Source: Pseudomonas brassicacearum subsp. neoaurantiaca
GTDB taxonomy: Bacteria > Pseudomonadota > Gammaproteobacteria > Pseudomonadales > Pseudomonadaceae
Direction: 5' to 3'
Length of the DNA: 64,000 nucleotides
NCBI RefSeq assembly: GCF_013608025.1
Contig: NZ_VDLV01000011.1
Span: 112,679-176,678, forward strand
Shown here piece by piece: positions 28,350 through 37,872 of this stretch. The translations under genes were made by a program, and so were the position numbers. Position 1 is the stretch's first letter, and each line of letters starts with the position of its first letter. The notes below the pieces were generated by a model that was not told the origin of the DNA, did no database searches, and worked only from the letters and a program-made list of their open reading frames with translations.

Positions 28350-28544
28350 TTAACGAAGGCGCAGCATGCGCTCGACTTTTGCCACGTCAGACGGATGCAG
28401 CAAGCTGCTACCGCGCAGTTGACGCTTACGCTTGGTCGACATTTTGGTCAGGATGTGGCTCTTGAAAGCGTGCTTGTGCTTGATACCGTTAGCAGTTTTC
28501 AGAAACCGCTTAGCAGCACCACTTTTGGTTTTCATCTTTGGCAT
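28350..28544 (-). CDS. rpmI: 50S ribosomal protein L35
   Basis: The 64-residue basic protein, [31 protein letters not shown]..., has the standard L35 sequence and length. It sits between infC and rplT in the conserved ribosomal operon. Confidence 0.99.
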   Translation of the reverse strand: MPKMKTKSGAAKRFLKTANGIKHKHAFKSHILTKMSTKRKRQLRGSSLLHPSDVAKVERMLRLR

Positions 28545-28604
28545 GTTCGGATACTCCGCATTCAGTTGATAAACATAATCGCAAGGCCTGCCGTGCCCTG
28601 TTGA

Positions 28605-29153
28605 TTACTTCTTCTTTTTCGGGGCGATGACCATGATCAGCTGGCGTCCTTCCATCTTAGGATGCTGTTCGACCGAACCGTACTCGAGCAGGTCTTGTTC
28701 AACCCGCTTGAGGAGTTCCATCCCCAGCTCCTGGTGGGCCATCTCACGGCCGCGGAATCGCAAGGATACCTTGGCCCTGTCCCCGTCACTCAGGAAACGT
28801 ACCAGGTTGCGCAGTTTTACCTGGTAATCCCCTTCCTCCGTCCCTGGACGAAACTTGATTTCTTTTACCTGAATCTGCTTCTGGTTTTTCTTCGCCGCGG
28901 CAATCTGCTTCTTCTTTTCGAAGATCGACTTGCCGTAGTCCATCACCCGGCAAACGGGTGGGACTGCGTCCGCGGAGATTTCCACCAGATCAAGCTTGGC
29001 TTCTTCAGCAATACGAAGCGCTTCATCAATCGAGACGATGCCAATCTGCTCGCCATCAGCGCCAATTAACCGAACCTCGCGTGCCGAGATATTCTCGTTG
29101 ATCGGGGCTTTCGGTGCAGCTCGTTTATCTTGTCTCATTTCACGCTTAATAAT
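28605..29153 (-). CDS. infC: Translation initiation factor IF-3, ATT start
   Basis: The protein has the two IF-3 domains: [31 protein letters not shown] and, after the lysine-rich linker, [33 protein letters not shown]. The ATG at 29138 gives 177 residues but has no ribosome binding site. Three in-frame ATT codons (29156, 29153, 29150) precede it; GGAG at 29159-29162 is best spaced for 29153 or 29150, giving [11 protein letters not shown] or MKREM. A rare ATT start is the known means by which IF-3 limits its own synthesis. The first ATT overlaps the thrS stop. Confidence 0.93.
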   Translation of the reverse strand: MIKREMRQDKRAAPKAPINENISAREVRLIGADGEQIGIVSIDEALRIAEEAKLDLVEISADAVPPVCRVMDYGKSIFEKKKQIAAAKKNQKQIQVKEIKFRPGTEEGDYQVKLRNLVRFLSDGDRAKVSLRFRGREMAHQELGMELLKRVEQDLLEYGSVEQHPKMEGRQLIMVIAPKKKK

Positions 29154-29155
29154 AA

Positions 29156-31078
29156 TTACTCCGAATCTGGGCGACCACGCCGGGAAACCGCTTGCGCGAG
29201 AAACTCAGCGAATTCGGCGACGGGCATCGAGCCCAGGTCAGCACCTTCACGAGTACGCACAGCGACAGTCTGCATCTCGACCTCCCGATCTCCAATAACC
29301 AAGAGAAAGGGAACCTTGAGCAAAGTATGCTCGCGGATTTTAAAGCCGATCTTTTCATTTCTCAAGTCGGACTTGGCACGAAATCCGCTTTGGTTGAGAG
29401 TTTTTTCGACTTCGGCGGCAAAATCTGCCTGTTTATCAGTGATATTCATGATCACTGCCTGGGTCGGCGCCAGCCACGCGGGGAACGCGCCCTCGTAATG
29501 CTCGATCAGAATCCCGACGAAACGCTCGAACGAACCGAGGATCGCGCGGTGAAGCATGACCGGGTACTTGCGGCTGTTGTCTTCGGACACATATTCAGCG
29601 CCCAGACGGATCGGCAGGTTGAAATCGAGCTGCAAGGTACCACATTGCCAGACGCGACCGAGGCAATCTTTCAACGAGAATTCAATCTTCGGACCGTAGA
29701 AAGCGCCTTCGCCCGGCTGCAGGTCGTACGCAAGGCCCGCGCTGTCGAGGGCGGCGGCCAGGGCTGCTTCGGCGCGATCCCACAGCTCGTCGGAACCGAC
29801 GCGTTTTTCCGGACGAGTGGACAGCTTCATTTCAACTTCGGTGAAGCCGAAGTCGCGATAGACATCCATGGTCAGCTTGATGAAGGCAGCGGATTCGGCC
29901 TGCATCTGCTCTTCGGTGCAGAAGATGTGCGCGTCGTCCTGGGTAAATGCCCGCACGCGCATGATGCCGTGCAGCGCACCCGATGGCTCGTTACGGTGGC
30001 AGGCACCGAACTCGGCCAGGCGCATCGGCAATTCGCGGTAGCTCTTCAAGCCCTGGTTGAACACCTGCACGTGGCACGGGCAGTTCATCGGCTTAATGGC
30101 GTAGTCGCGGTTTTCCGACTGGGTGGTGAACATGTTGTCAGCGTAGTTGGCCCAGTGCCCGGATTTCTCCCACAGGCTGCGGTCGACCACTTGCGGCGTC
30201 TTGATTTCCAAGTAGCCGTTTTCACGCTGGACCTGGCGCATGTACTGTTCAAGCACCTGGTACATCGTCCAGCCGTTCGGATGCCAGAACACCATGCCCG
30301 GGGATTCTTCCTGGGTATGGAACAGGCCCAGGCGCTTGCCGATCTTGCGGTGATCGCGCTTCTCGGCTTCTTCGATACGCTGGATGTAAGCCGCCAGTTG
30401 CTTCTTGTCCGCCCAGGCAGTGCCGTAGACGCGCTGCAACTGCTCGTTCTTGGCGTCGCCACGCCAGTAGGCGCCGGACAGCTTGGTCAGCTTGAAGGAC
30501 TTGAGGAAACGCGTGTTCGGCACGTGCGGGCCGCGGCACATGTCGACGTATTCTTCGTGGTAGTACAGGCCCATGGCCTGCTCGTCCGGCATGTCTTCCA
30601 CCAGACGCAGCTTGTAATCCTCGCCACGGGCCTTGAAGACTTCGATGACTTCGGCGCGCGGGGTGACTTTCTTGATGACGTCGTAATCTTTCTCGATCAG
30701 CTGCTGCATGCGCTGCTCGATGGCGGCCATGTCGTCCGGGGTGAAAGGACGCTCGAAGGCGATGTCGTAATAGAAACCTTCGTCGATGACCGGTCCGATG
30801 ACCATTTTCGCACTCGGATACAGCTGCTTGACCGCATGGCCAACCAGGTGAGCGCAGGAGTGACGAATGATCTCCAGCCCCTCTTCATCCTTGGGCGTGA
30901 TGATTTGCAGCGTGGCATCGCTGTCGATGACATCGCTGGCGTCGACCAGCTTGCCGTTGACCTTGCCGGCCAGGGTGGCCTTGGCCAGGCCTGCGCCAAT
31001 GGATGCGGCGACCTCGGCTACGGAAACCGGGTGATCGAATGAACGTTGACTGCCGTCGGGAAGAGTAATAGTTGGCAT
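29156..31078 (-). CDS. thrS: Threonyl-tRNA synthetase
   Basis: The 640-residue protein starts [24 protein letters not shown] (TGS domain), then has the editing domain with [14 protein letters not shown], and the class II core with motif 2 [16 protein letters not shown] and zinc ligands in NCPCHVQ, ending with the anticodon-binding domain. AGGAGG seven bases before the ATG at 31078 fixes the start. It heads the thrS-infC-rpmI-rplT-pheST-ihfA cluster. Confidence 0.99.
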   Translation of the reverse strand: MPTITLPDGSQRSFDHPVSVAEVAASIGAGLAKATLAGKVNGKLVDASDVIDSDATLQIITPKDEEGLEIIRHSCAHLVGHAVKQLYPSAKMVIGPVIDEGFYYDIAFERPFTPDDMAAIEQRMQQLIEKDYDVIKKVTPRAEVIEVFKARGEDYKLRLVEDMPDEQAMGLYYHEEYVDMCRGPHVPNTRFLKSFKLTKLSGAYWRGDAKNEQLQRVYGTAWADKKQLAAYIQRIEEAEKRDHRKIGKRLGLFHTQEESPGMVFWHPNGWTMYQVLEQYMRQVQRENGYLEIKTPQVVDRSLWEKSGHWANYADNMFTTQSENRDYAIKPMNCPCHVQVFNQGLKSYRELPMRLAEFGACHRNEPSGALHGIMRVRAFTQDDAHIFCTEEQMQAESAAFIKLTMDVYRDFGFTEVEMKLSTRPEKRVGSDELWDRAEAALAAALDSAGLAYDLQPGEGAFYGPKIEFSLKDCLGRVWQCGTLQLDFNLPIRLGAEYVSEDNSRKYPVMLHRAILGSFERFVGILIEHYEGAFPAWLAPTQAVIMNITDKQADFAAEVEKTLNQSGFRAKSDLRNEKIGFKIREHTLLKVPFLLVIGDREVEMQTVAVRTREGADLGSMPVAEFAEFLAQAVSRRGRPDSE

Positions 31079-31453
31079 GGCGCCTCCTCTCCTAGTGGTG
31101 ACCCCTACCAAAGGTCACGTGGGTTGGGATGAGCCAGTACAAGATCCAGTCCAGGCCATTCAATGACGAACGCCTGCCTTACAGCGGCAGGAGCCTTGCG
31201 GCCAACCGGGAAAACCGAACCAGAGTGACTGGGATTCAAATCAGGGTTAATCGAACATTTGCCACCACCGGGACCTGTCGTCATCCGGCGCCTGAGAAAT
31301 ACCCGAGCCCGGCATCCTAGCACAGATGAACGGTCATCGCCGCCTCCGGATGGAAGCGCGCGTAAACTCACGTTTTTTATGCCAAAGTGCTGAACCGAAG
31401 CGCCTGCAACGCCTCAGATAACAAGACATCGACCCCAAAAGGAGCATCCTCGC
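31079..31453. other. Divergent region: thrS leader and promoter of a small exported protein
   Basis: This 375-base gap holds the promoters of thrS (minus) and of the small exported protein (plus; AAAGGAG at 31439-31445). The thrS leader contains a CCTGCC-loop-GGCAGG hairpin at 31173-31191 without a T tract. No threonine-rich leader peptide was found. Short open frames here look spurious. Confidence 0.5.
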
Positions 31454-31756
31454 ATGCGTCTGAATACACTACTGGCAGTAGTCGCCCCCCTCGCCCTGCT
31501 GCTTCCGCTGGCCGCCCATGCCGAATGGCCCAAGGGCGAGCGTGAAAAATACATGGCCCAGTGCACTGAAGCGGCTACTCCCCAGATCGGCGCAGCCGCC
31601 GCCAAATCCCACTGCGCCTGTGGCGCCGACGCGATCAAATCCTATCCGGCGAGTGACATCCAGGCGTTGATGGACAACAAGGCCACCCCTGAACTGCAGC
31701 AGAAAGCGCTCGGTCAGATCGCCAAATGCAAGGCCAATCCACCTGCGAAAAAATGA
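31454..31756 (+). CDS. Small exported cysteine-containing protein
   Basis: The 100-residue protein has a clear signal peptide (MRLNTLLAVVAPLALLLPLAAHA) and a mature chain of about 77 residues with four cysteines, one in YMAQC, a pair in HCACGAD and one in AKCKANP, which suggests two disulfides in the periplasm. A strong AAAGGAG site stands upstream. Family not recognised with confidence. Confidence 0.8.
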   Translation: MRLNTLLAVVAPLALLLPLAAHAEWPKGEREKYMAQCTEAATPQIGAAAAKSHCACGADAIKSYPASDIQALMDNKATPELQQKALGQIAKCKANPPAKK

Positions 31757-31863
31757 ATAATCGGTACCGCGCAAGGCCCTCGGAGCCGATAAAAAGGTCC
31801 GAATAAACGATTTTTCGTACGATTTTTTCAGGTTTTTCAGCTTTTTTTATCGTCTTTACTTTC

Positions 31864-31896
31864 GGCTGAAAGCCTTTTAAACCGGGGCTTTTAGCC
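31864..31896. other. Inverted repeat upstream of the cold-shock gene
   Basis: GGCTGAAAGCC (31864-31874) and GGCTTTTAGCC (31886-31896) pair at 10 of 11 positions across an 11-base loop. No T tract follows on either strand, so it does not look like a standard terminator. It lies in the 289-base gap before the cold-shock gene, about 150 bases from its start. Confidence 0.5.
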
Positions 31897-32045
31897 AATC
31901 CTGACGATAGAGAAAACACGACTGATTGGCAAACAGCTCGTCCGGGGGGCTCCCAAATCGAACATTTCGACTATGATACCCCGGTGTGCCCAGTTGGCCT
32001 GAGCAGCACAGTACACTGAAAATATATGTTTCTTGGAGATACACC

Positions 32046-32258
32046 ATGTCTAATCGCCAAACCGGCACCGTTAAATGGTTCAACGATGAAAAAGGCTTCG
32101 GCTTCATCACTCCTACAGGTGGCGGTGACGACCTGTTCGTACACTTCAAAGCTATCGAAAGCGACGGTTTCAAAAGCCTGAAAGAAGGCCAGACCGTTTC
32201 CTTCGTGGCTGAGAAAGGCCAAAAGGGTATGCAAGCTGCACAAGTTCGCCCAGAGTAA
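32046..32258 (+). CDS. cspA: CspA-family cold-shock protein
   Basis: The 70-residue single cold-shock domain has both RNA-binding motifs, KGFGFI and DLFVHF. It binds single-stranded RNA and DNA and acts as an RNA chaperone. GGAG is 9 bases before the ATG. A TATGAT at 31972-31977 could be the -10 element, giving a leader of about 65 bases, but no good -35 is seen. A terminator follows the stop. Confidence 0.95.
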   Translation: MSNRQTGTVKWFNDEKGFGFITPTGGGDDLFVHFKAIESDGFKSLKEGQTVSFVAEKGQKGMQAAQVRPE

Positions 32259-32272
32259 TTTCTCGGCGCGCT

Positions 32273-32304
32273 AAAAAAACCCCGTCCATGTGACGGGGTT
32301 TTTT
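32273..32304. terminator. Bidirectional rho-independent terminator
   Basis: A run of As, then AACCCCGTC-CATGT-GACGGGGTT and a run of Ts. It serves the cold-shock gene on the plus strand and can serve the convergent I78-like gene on the minus strand. Confidence 0.93.
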
Positions 32305-32324
32305 ATGGCCGGTCGAAATCCGAA

Positions 32325-32639
32325 TCAGCCGCAGTTCACCCGGTCGATCACCAGATTGGCATCGGTATTGAGGTTCAGGCGATCGGAGCGGTACTCAAGG
32401 GTCACCATGTCATTGGGCTTGAGAATACGAGCGATCTGCGCACCAGCACGGGTCCGTGCCTGCTCCAACAACTCCGGCGAGGCCTTCTTGCCTATCGCAA
32501 ACTCGGCAGACTTCGCTTCGCAGCGGTCATGGCCGGTCTCGGCCGCCGCAGGTTGGGGGGTCGATTCAGAGGTGCTGCTGCAGCCGCTCAACAGCGCGAC
32601 GGCCAGCAAAGTACTCAGTGACGCGAGCTTCCAAGGCAT
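32325..32639 (-). CDS. Lipoprotein with inhibitor I78-type domain
   Basis: The protein of 104 residues starts MPWKLASLSTLLAVALLSGCSS, with a lipobox (LSGC). The mature part, RCEAKSAEFAIGKKAS...ILKPNDMVTLEYRSDRLNLNTDANLVIDRVNCG, fits the I78 peptidase inhibitor family, in which the conserved cysteines form a disulfide. AGGAGG upstream of 32639 rules out an earlier in-frame ATG at 32681. It may protect envelope proteins from proteases. Confidence 0.85.
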   Translation of the reverse strand: MPWKLASLSTLLAVALLSGCSSTSESTPQPAAAETGHDRCEAKSAEFAIGKKASPELLEQARTRAGAQIARILKPNDMVTLEYRSDRLNLNTDANLVIDRVNCG

Positions 32640-32793
32640 GAAGCCTCCTTTTTTGATTGATAAACAGAGAGCGTGCGACAACCCAAACGGGGCTTGGTTT
32701 CAGCACCGTTGCCATCCGTCTGGGCAAAGCTGGCAGTTTGCCTGAGCCCGCGACCCTGTTCAGCCCAGAATCGTGACTGGATATGAACGCGGC

Positions 32794-33099
32794 TCAATAA
32801 ACGTCGATGTAATCGAAAGGCGGATTCGGCCAGTTGTCCTTCAGCGCGTTGTAGATCTGCATGACCCAGACCTCGTCGCTGGCAGCGACCCGACCGACGT
32901 ACCCCGAGCCCTTCGCCCAGGTCTCGAGCCGAAATCGCAAGCCGCCGATGTCAGTGCCACCGACCACACCCGAAGACAAATAGGCGATACCGTCCTTGGT
33001 CACGCGCAGTTGCGTATGCTCGTCGTCACTGGCCGATGCCAGCAATTGACGAACCGCCTCGACGGTGAGGCCTTCAGGAGCATTCAAATCGATCTGCAC
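32794..33099 (-). CDS. Conserved hypothetical protein
   Basis: About 101 residues from a GTG start (MQIDLNAPEGLTVEAVRQLLASASDDEHTQLRV). AAAGGAG stands 7 bases before that GTG, whereas an ATG at 33183 has no such site. The protein is soluble with a compact alpha-beta pattern and ends DYIDVY. I do not recognise the family. Confidence 0.75.
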   Translation of the reverse strand: MQIDLNAPEGLTVEAVRQLLASASDDEHTQLRVTKDGIAYLSSGVVGGTDIGGLRFRLETWAKGSGYVGRVAASDEVWVMQIYNALKDNWPNPPFDYIDVY

Positions 33100-33228
33100 G
33101 GCGGGGCTCCTTTGAAAAATAAAAACACGAGTGTCGCACAGCCCTCCCCCGATGCCTAAGTCGCAGTGCCAAATCCCGGGCAAAAATGTTTAACTCAGTC
33201 TACCGACCTCCAACTCGCGAGCCCTACC

Positions 33229-33426
33229 ATGAGCACCGTCAGCATCGAAGCCACCATCAATGCCAAATGGTCGGAGGGCCATAGTTCCTATAGCCCAGGC
33301 AGCCCGGAGGAACTGGCAGTTATCTGCATAGAATTGTTAGTGAGGGAGTTGGGCACGGAGGTCGCCCGCGACTTCATCCAGCAGGCGTTCGAACGCTACC
33401 CGAGCATCATCGACGCGGCGGATTGA
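33229..33426 (+). CDS. Small hypothetical protein
   Basis: The 65-residue protein, MSTVSIEATINAKWSEGHSSYSPGSPEELAVICIELLVRELGTEV..., has no signal peptide or membrane segment. The start site is weak. It lies between two minus-strand genes and ends in front of a stem-loop. Family not recognised; coding is supported by the amino acid composition only. Confidence 0.6.
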   Translation: MSTVSIEATINAKWSEGHSSYSPGSPEELAVICIELLVRELGTEVARDFIQQAFERYPSIIDAAD

Positions 33427-33433
33427 AACTCAG

Positions 33434-33460
33434 GTGTCCGCAGGCCCAGCCTGCGGACAC
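33434..33460. terminator. Stem-loop between convergent genes
   Basis: GTGTCCGCAGG-CCCAG-CCTGCGGACAC is a perfect 11-pair stem between a plus-strand small gene and the convergent nucleoside hydrolase gene. T tracts are poor on both sides, so termination strength is uncertain. Confidence 0.6.
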
Positions 33461-33473
33461 ATAGCCAGCCAAG

Positions 33474-34502
33474 TTACTTCAGGCGTGCCAGTCGCTCGGT
33501 CAACAGATCAAAGAAACCCTGGGCATCGCCATCCTTCACCCAGAAGGCATTTTTCGGTGCCCCCAGACCGTCATACCAATCAACAATGGTTTGCCCGAAA
33601 GTCGGCCCCTCACGACTGTCCACCACCAGGTTGACCGAACGACCGCTAAACAACTGCGGCTTCAGCAGGTAGGCGATCACGGTTGCATCATGCACCGGCC
33701 CACCCGTCATGCCGTAGTGTTCCATGTCGCCCTTGACGTATTCATTGAGAATATCGCCGACCAGCTTGCTGGCGTTGTTGTTGAGCGCCGCAATCTGTTT
33801 CAGGCGCGCCTCGCTGGTGAGGATCTTGTGGGTCACGTCCAACGGTAGATAGGTCAGCTTGACGCCGCTTTTGGCAACCACTTCGGCCGCCTGGGGATCT
33901 GCGTACAGGTTGAACTCGGCCACGGGCGTGATATTGCCGCCGTTGAAATGCGCGCCGCCCATGATCACCACTTCCTTGATGCCCTGGACGATCTCCGGTT
34001 CCTGGATCAGCGCGAGCGCGAGGTTGGTCTGTGGCCCAAGCATGGCGATAGTGATGCTGTGCGGCTTGGCGGCCTTGAGCGTGTCGATCAGGTAGTTGAC
34101 GGCATTGCCCTGGGCCAAGCCTTTCTTCGGCTCATGCACGGTCACACCCGAAAGGCCTTCCTTGCCATGGATGTTTTCCGCGTAGATCGGCGTACGCATC
34201 ATCGGCTTTGGCGCACCGGCATAGACCGGCACCTCTTCGCGCCCCGCCCACTCCCGGGCCAGGCGCGCATTGCGAGACGTCTTGTCCAGGCGCACGTTGC
34301 CAGCGACGGTGGTCAATGCGCGGATATGGAGTTCTTCGGGCGACGCCAGGGCGAACAACAATGCAACCACGTCATCGGCGCCCGGGTCGGTGTCGATGAT
34401 CAGGTCGATCTTTTCTGCCGCCTGGGCGCTTGCGGTCGAGATCAGGGACAAAAGCAGCAGACTCCGCAGCAGTTGATGGGCTTTCTGAGCATAGCGGTGC
34501 AT
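33474..34502 (-). CDS. Exported inosine-uridine-type nucleoside hydrolase
   Basis: The protein of 342 residues has a signal peptide (MHRYAQKAHQLLRSLLLLSLISTASAQA), then the calcium-binding DTDPGADD motif and VVIMGGAHFNGGNITPVAEFNLYADPQAA, typical of nucleoside hydrolases that split ribonucleosides into base and ribose. AAGGAG upstream of 34502 fixes the start; 26 extra codons upstream in frame are not expected to be translated. It is the last gene of the ribose operon, 29 bases after rbsD. A periplasmic enzyme could supply ribose to RbsB. Confidence 0.93.
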   Translation of the reverse strand: MHRYAQKAHQLLRSLLLLSLISTASAQAAEKIDLIIDTDPGADDVVALLFALASPEELHIRALTTVAGNVRLDKTSRNARLAREWAGREEVPVYAGAPKPMMRTPIYAENIHGKEGLSGVTVHEPKKGLAQGNAVNYLIDTLKAAKPHSITIAMLGPQTNLALALIQEPEIVQGIKEVVIMGGAHFNGGNITPVAEFNLYADPQAAEVVAKSGVKLTYLPLDVTHKILTSEARLKQIAALNNNASKLVGDILNEYVKGDMEHYGMTGGPVHDATVIAYLLKPQLFSGRSVNLVVDSREGPTFGQTIVDWYDGLGAPKNAFWVKDGDAQGFFDLLTERLARLK

Positions 34503-34531
34503 GGCGCACTCCTTGTGCAGGTGGGTAAAAC

Positions 34532-34936
34532 TCAGAACGTGACGCCCGCGACCAGCACCACGTTGCAATAGGGAGAGCATTCTCCCGTGCGAATAATCGC
34601 CCGCGCCTCGCGGCTGAGCAGCTTGAACTGTTCGTGACTGACCAGCTCCCGCGAGCCCAACGCGCCTTCGGCATGCAACGCCTCCAGCGTGGCCAGGGCC
34701 GACGGTTGCTTATTGTGGATCTCCTTGGCCAACACGTGGCTTTCAACCTGCATTTCGCTGAGCACCACCTTCAAGGTACTGACGAAATCAGGAATACCAT
34801 GGGTCAGCGCCAGGTCAATCAGCTCGACGTGTGGCGGGACCGGCAGGCCGGCGTCGCCAATGACCACTTTGTCGCCATGGCCGAGGGACGCAATCAACCG
34901 TGACATGGCCACATTCAGCAATGGAGTCTTTTTCAT
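34532..34936 (-). CDS. rbsD: D-ribose pyranase
   Basis: The 134-residue protein, [49 protein letters not shown]..., has the RbsD signature. It converts beta-pyranose to beta-furanose ribose so that RbsK can phosphorylate it. The start overlaps the rbsK stop by four bases. Confidence 0.98.
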   Translation of the reverse strand: MKKTPLLNVAMSRLIASLGHGDKVVIGDAGLPVPPHVELIDLALTHGIPDFVSTLKVVLSEMQVESHVLAKEIHNKQPSALATLEALHAEGALGSRELVSHEQFKLLSREARAIIRTGECSPYCNVVLVAGVTF

Positions 34937-35862
34937 GATTTGAACGCCTGTACTTCCAGCAAGGTGGGGATGGAGGGTTGAGCGCCCGCGCGAGTGACCG
35001 ACAGCGCAGCGGCGACCTGACCGAAACGAATCGCCTCGACTTCACCCTTGCCGCTCGCCAGCGCGGCCGCGAAGCCACCGACAAACGTATCGCCTGCCGC
35101 CGTGGTGTCGACGGCCTTGACCCGTGGCGCGGGGAAGTGCTCGAAGCTCGAACCGTTGGCGAACATGAGCCCTTGGGCACCCAGCGTCACAATAACTTTG
35201 CCGGCACCGGCGGCGATCAACTGCGTCGCGGCGCCTTCGGCGGTTTCCAGGGAGTCCACCGCCAGCCCACTCAGGACCATCGCTTCGCTTTCATTGGGGA
35301 TCAGGTAGTCGACGTAGGCGTACCATTCGGCCGGCAACGCGCGGGAGGCCGGCGCCGGATTCAGGATGACGGTCTTGCCGAGTTCGCGCCCGCGCCTGAG
35401 TGCGTGACCAACAGTGACGTCCGGCACTTCGAGCTGGCAGATGATGACATCAGCGCTTTGCAGCACGGCGTCGAAACGGTCGAGAACCGTTGGCGTCAGC
35501 TCGCCATTGGCCCCGGCGACGATAACGATCGCATTCTGGCTGTTGTCATCCACCACGATCAGCGCCACGCCGCTGGAGCCGTCCACGACGCTGACGGCCT
35601 GGCAATCGATGCCCTCGGCCAACAGCGCACCGCGCAATTGCTGGCCATAGGCGTCACTGCCAACGCAGCCGACCATCGACACTTGCGCCCCAAGACGCGC
35701 GGCCGCCACCGCCTGGTTGGCGCCCTTGCCACCTGGAATAGTTGAAAACGACTCTCCAATCAGCGTTTCGCCACCGCGAGGCAGACGCGGCGCACGGGTC
35801 ACCAGGTCCATGTTCAGGCTGCCTATTACCACTACGTTTGCTGGCATTGCTTCATTACTCAT
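34933..35862 (-). CDS. rbsK: Ribokinase
   Basis: The 309-residue PfkB-family kinase begins [36 protein letters not shown] and has [18 protein letters not shown] (first PfkB signature) and [18 protein letters not shown] (second signature with the catalytic aspartate). It phosphorylates ribose to ribose 5-phosphate. A later ATG (MPANVVV) is possible because no strong site precedes the first one. It follows rbsR by nine bases. Confidence 0.98.
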   Translation of the reverse strand: MSNEAMPANVVVIGSLNMDLVTRAPRLPRGGETLIGESFSTIPGGKGANQAVAAARLGAQVSMVGCVGSDAYGQQLRGALLAEGIDCQAVSVVDGSSGVALIVVDDNSQNAIVIVAGANGELTPTVLDRFDAVLQSADVIICQLEVPDVTVGHALRRGRELGKTVILNPAPASRALPAEWYAYVDYLIPNESEAMVLSGLAVDSLETAEGAATQLIAAGAGKVIVTLGAQGLMFANGSSFEHFPAPRVKAVDTTAAGDTFVGGFAAALASGKGEVEAIRFGQVAAALSVTRAGAQPSIPTLLEVQAFKS

Positions 35863-35871
35863 TTATTCGGT

Positions 35872-36891
35872 TCAGCGGTATTGGGCGAATGTGCCGGACA
35901 GCGGTGCAGTCGATTCTCGCAGGACAATGCTCGGCGTCACGATCCGCTGGTCAGTGACAAGCCCCGGCGTAGCGATGCGTCGCAGCAGGACTTCCGCCGC
36001 CATTTCGCCAAGCTGCAGGATCGACTGCCCCACCGTGGTCAGCGCCGGGTAGACATAACGGCTCATCTGGATGTCATCGAAGCCGATGATCGACAGCTCG
36101 CTGGGCACGCGCACATTGCGTTCGGCGGCGGCGCGCAGCGCACCGATACCGATCATGTCGTTGGCGGCGAAAATCGCACTGGGCGGTTGCTGCTCGAGCA
36201 GTTGCGCTGCGGCCCGATAGCCGCCGGTACTGGTGAAATCACTTTCGAGCATGCGCTCCACAGGCAGCTCGATCCCCGCCTCTTTCAGCGCACGGCAATA
36301 GCCCGCCAGGCGCATTTGCGCCACGCTGGTGTCCGCGGGGCCACCAATAAAGGCAATGTCACGATGACCCAGTTCCAGCAAGTGCCGAGTCGCCAGGTAA
36401 GCGCCGTACTCGTGGTCGATGCGCACCAGGTCCGCGTCCACGCCGTCGAGGCCGCGGTCGACGATGACCATGGGCGTGCGCACATTGGCCAGCCCTTCGG
36501 CCAAGCCGACATCGCCCCCGGCCGATGCCACGATCAATCCATCGATACGTTTTTCCAGCAACACTCGCAGATAGCTGCGCTGCTTGTCCGGGTTGTCATC
36601 GGAGTTGCACAGGATCACGCAGTAACCATTGCGCTCACAGTAATCCTCGATTCCCCGGGCCAACTCGGCGAAGTACGGGTTGAGGCTATTGGGCACCAGC
36701 AGGCCGATGGTTGCCGTGGTCTTGGCCTTGAGCGAGCGCGCCACTGCGCTGGGCACGTAGTCCAATCGCTCGATGGCGGCCTCGACCTTGCGTCGCACCT
36801 CGTCACTGACCGGCCGCGTCTTGTTCACGACGTGGGACACGGTCGTGTAGGAAATGCCTGCAAGCGCCGCCACATCCTTGATCGTCGCCAT
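35872..36891 (-). CDS. rbsR: LacI-family repressor of the ribose operon
   Basis: The 339-residue protein starts MATIKDVAALAGISYTTVSHVVNKTRPVSDEVRRKV, a LacI DNA-binding domain with hinge helix (SAVARSLKAK), followed by a periplasmic-binding-like ribose domain. It most likely binds the palindrome CGCAAACGTTTGCG at 40491-40504 in front of rbsB and is released by ribose. Being inside the operon, it is autoregulated. Confidence 0.96.
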   Translation of the reverse strand: MATIKDVAALAGISYTTVSHVVNKTRPVSDEVRRKVEAAIERLDYVPSAVARSLKAKTTATIGLLVPNSLNPYFAELARGIEDYCERNGYCVILCNSDDNPDKQRSYLRVLLEKRIDGLIVASAGGDVGLAEGLANVRTPMVIVDRGLDGVDADLVRIDHEYGAYLATRHLLELGHRDIAFIGGPADTSVAQMRLAGYCRALKEAGIELPVERMLESDFTSTGGYRAAAQLLEQQPPSAIFAANDMIGIGALRAAAERNVRVPSELSIIGFDDIQMSRYVYPALTTVGQSILQLGEMAAEVLLRRIATPGLVTDQRIVTPSIVLRESTAPLSGTFAQYR

Positions 36892-36894
36892 GGT

Positions 36895-37872
36895 TCAAGC
36901 CCGCCGACTGGCGCGCTGGCTGCGGTACGTATCGAGCACCACCGCCACCACGATCACTGCGCCGGTAATGATGCGCTTGGTCGGTTCGGTGGCGCCGATT
37001 TGGGCCAGGCCCGCCGCCAGCACCGAAATGATCAGCACGCCGAAGAAGGTGCTGATCACCGAGCCACGCCCGCCCATCAGGCTGGTGCCGCCGATCACCA
37101 CGGCGGCGATGACTTGCAGTTCTAGCCCAGAACCGGCGTTCGGATCCGCCGCTTCCAGGCGCGAAATCTGGAACAGCGCCGCAACGCCGGCCAGCAAGCC
37201 CATCAGGCTGAACACCAGAATCTTGTAGGGTTTCGGGTTGATACCGGCCAGGCGCACGGCTTCTTCGTTGGTGCCGATGCCGATCAGGTAGCGGCCGAAC
37301 ACGGTGCGGGTCAGCACCGCCTGGGCAATGAAGATCACCAGCAAGGCGATAATGAATGAAGGCGAGATGCCAAAGGCGATCGGGTTGGACAGCCAGGCGA
37401 ACGAGTCGCCGATGTAGGCGGTCCGCGAACCGGTCATCTGGTACGCCAGGCCCCGGGCCATTTCCAGCACGCCCAGCGAGACAATGAACGATGGGATACG
37501 CCAGGCGACGGTAATCGAACCGGTGACCGTCCCCGCCAACGCCGCCACCGCCATGCCGAGCAAGGCCGACGGCCAGACGCTCCAGCCCCAACCGAGCACC
37601 GCGACGCTGACTGTCGAAGCGGCGAGCGCCAACACCGATCCCACCGACAGGTCGATGCCGCCGATGATCAGGATAAAGGTCATGCCGACTGCCAAAACCA
37701 TCAGGTCCGGAATCTGGTTGGCCAGGGTGCTGAAGGTGTCATAGGACAGAAAGTGGCTGCTCAGGACCGAGAACAGCGCGACCATGGCCAGCAAGGCGCC
37801 GGCCAGGCCCAGGTAGGTGCCGAGGCCATAGAAATTGCCAGTGGATTTGCCAGCGGCAGGTGCGGTTTTCAT
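36895..37872 (-). CDS. rbsC: Ribose ABC transporter permease
   Basis: The 325-residue protein has eight or more hydrophobic segments, the family segment GGIDLSVGSVLALAA and the cytoplasmic loop GIGTNEEAVRLAGINP of the RbsC/AraH type. Its start overlaps the rbsA stop by four bases, and three bases separate it from rbsR. Confidence 0.97.
   Translation of the reverse strand: MKTAPAAGKSTGNFYGLGTYLGLAGALLAMVALFSVLSSHFLSYDTFSTLANQIPDLMVLAVGMTFILIIGGIDLSVGSVLALAASTVSVAVLGWGWSVWPSALLGMAVAALAGTVTGSITVAWRIPSFIVSLGVLEMARGLAYQMTGSRTAYIGDSFAWLSNPIAFGISPSFIIALLVIFIAQAVLTRTVFGRYLIGIGTNEEAVRLAGINPKPYKILVFSLMGLLAGVAALFQISRLEAADPNAGSGLELQVIAAVVIGGTSLMGGRGSVISTFFGVLIISVLAAGLAQIGATEPTKRIITGAVIVVAVVLDTYRSQRASRRA

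Noticed and set aside
29192..31042. A 616-residue open frame antisense to thrS
   Set aside because: It is a shadow of a certain synthetase gene with no start signal.
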